This document shows, in pieces, positions 5,437-6,279 of a DNA stretch of 6,279 nucleotides. This DNA comes from JAFGNW01 sp964618515. GTDB lineage: Bacteria; Zixibacteria; MSB-5A5; GN15; FEB-12. The stretch covers positions 1 to 6,279 of the forward strand of contig CAZUAS010000136.1 in NCBI GenBank assembly GCA_964618515.1, given 5' to 3'. The position numbers and the translations under genes are program-made. The notes under the pieces are model-generated. The model searched no databases and had not been told where the DNA came from. It saw nothing but the letters and a program-made list of their open reading frames with translations. The stretch's first letter is position 1; each line of letters starts with the position of its first letter.

Positions 5437-6279
5437 TCAATCCTTTATACAGCGGATCGCAAAACCGGCTGTCAAACCGGATGTGAAATGGGCTACTTCG
5501 GAATTAGTACAATGGACGAAACGGTATCAGGCGGTGACACTGCTTGCCAATGTCGATGTCCAGAAGTTACCATGGGCTTGAATACCATAGAATTGTCCCG
5601 AGTTAAAACGAAAACCGCCCGGTAAAGAGGTAAAACCGCATTCATTGGTGGCACCAAAATTGGGACTGGTCCAATGCGTAGTCCAGTCTTCTTTCAATTT
5701 ACCACCGGCTGTGTCATCTCCACCCATAAAATCAACTAAGGCTTGCCACTCGGCGTCAGTGGCTACATGCCAGCCGGTGGGAGCAATAATGCGGCTGTCG
5801 CTGACAGCGTACCCGTTGTATAACCGGCCATAAGTCGTGACGTTATTTACATTATTATTATAGTCGCAATAGGCTTCCGTGGTAAGGTCTTCCCAGGTAG
5901 CACTGTCGGTTATATTAGTGATGGCATCACCATTACGATAATGAGTGACTTTAAGATTTTCCCCCATCCACCACTGACTGCCTATTTTTATCGTTTTATA
6001 TGTGTTGCCATCAATATCCGTAACTGAGCTGGTTGAATCAGTTGTCCTGAACGACAGGACACTGCCATAGCCGGTCCCCTCACTATTGGTGGCATAGGCT
6101 CTGACAAAATAAAGTGAGCGACCTACCAATCCTGTAACTGTACTGACAAAACTGCCTGTTCCGGAACCATCGGTTGTTTTGTCATCATGCACCGTAGGCA
6201 TTTGACCGTAATTCCAGCATACTCCGAGGGCGGTTACGGTTGACCCGCCTTGAGAGGTAATATTCCCGCCGCATTGAAC
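5437..6279 (-). pseudogene. Fibrobacter major paralogous domain (FISUMP) surface protein, 5' partial, interrupted by in-frame TGA
   Basis: The frame is open to the window edge, so the N-terminus is missing. Visible residues 1-80 form a repeat module, CGGNITSQGGSTVTALGVCW through VRAYATNSEGTGYG to SFRTT. This is a Fn3-like extracellular module common beside this domain. From about residue 86 comes the Fibrobacter succinogenes major paralogous domain: DGNTYKTIKIGSQWWMGENL, YGRLYNGYAV, GWHVATDAEWQALVDFMGG, GFTSLPGGFR and GNFWTSTLASS. A TGA at 5527-5529 (codon 251) then stops the frame. Past it, in the same frame, 29 more codons (YRFVHCTNSE... GFAIRCIKD) complete the expected C-terminus before TGA at 5437-5439. 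Family members usually have Trp (A-W-Y-R) at this position, so a TGG-to-TGA change is the simplest reading. Truncated product, readthrough or a sequencing error remain possible. Conserved LYNWYAV is also changed (Gly for Trp). The protein is probably exported or surface-located; its function is unknown. Confidence 0.85.

Noticed and set aside
5527..5529. Selenocysteine at the in-frame TGA
   Set aside because: The family has Trp, not Cys or Sec, at this position, and I see no convincing SECIS-like hairpin immediately after it.

Overview
The window is bacterial chromosome with dense coding and leaderless-free, Shine-Dalgarno-led genes. By eye the GC content is in the mid-to-high 40s. The gene mix points to a Gram-negative from the FCB side of the tree or an uncultivated neighbour such as Zixibacteria-like lineages. 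The clues are a DUF3078-type outer-membrane barrel, a Fibrobacter-type 'major paralogous domain' surface protein, a Tat-exported DUF362 protein paired with a DUF6599-like protein, and a group-III-like phosphofructokinase. That placement is inference; the window has no rRNA or marker gene.

Layout, left to right. Bases 1-990 (+) hold the 3' part of a phosphofructokinase that carries the residues associated with pyrophosphate use. It is followed by a clear terminator (1017-1047). A 414-base intergenic stretch (991-1404) then holds a second, orphan terminator-like hairpin (1172-1211) and a good sigma-70 promoter (1303-1332). That promoter drives a two-gene unit: mscS (1405-2217), an inner-membrane mechanosensitive channel, and 17 bases later a secreted DUF3078-like outer-membrane beta-barrel (2235-3137). 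The unit ends at a strong terminator (3156-3181).

The right half is on the minus strand. A Tat-exported DUF362 protein (4067-5284, GTG start) overlaps by 4 bases (ATGA) a Sec-exported DUF6599-like protein (3180-4070). The two form a translationally coupled exported pair of unknown function, converging on the mscS unit. Further right, 5437-6279 (-) is the 3' part of a surface protein with a repeat module followed by a Fibrobacter succinogenes major paralogous domain. Its frame is interrupted by a single TGA (5527-5529) exactly where the family usually has Trp, 30 codons before the natural end. It has its own terminator (5372-5408).

The most rewarding points are the in-frame TGA in the paralogous-domain gene, the coupled DUF362/DUF6599 exported pair, and the mscS-outer-membrane-barrel operon. 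I saw no mobile element, CRISPR array, tRNA or rRNA.
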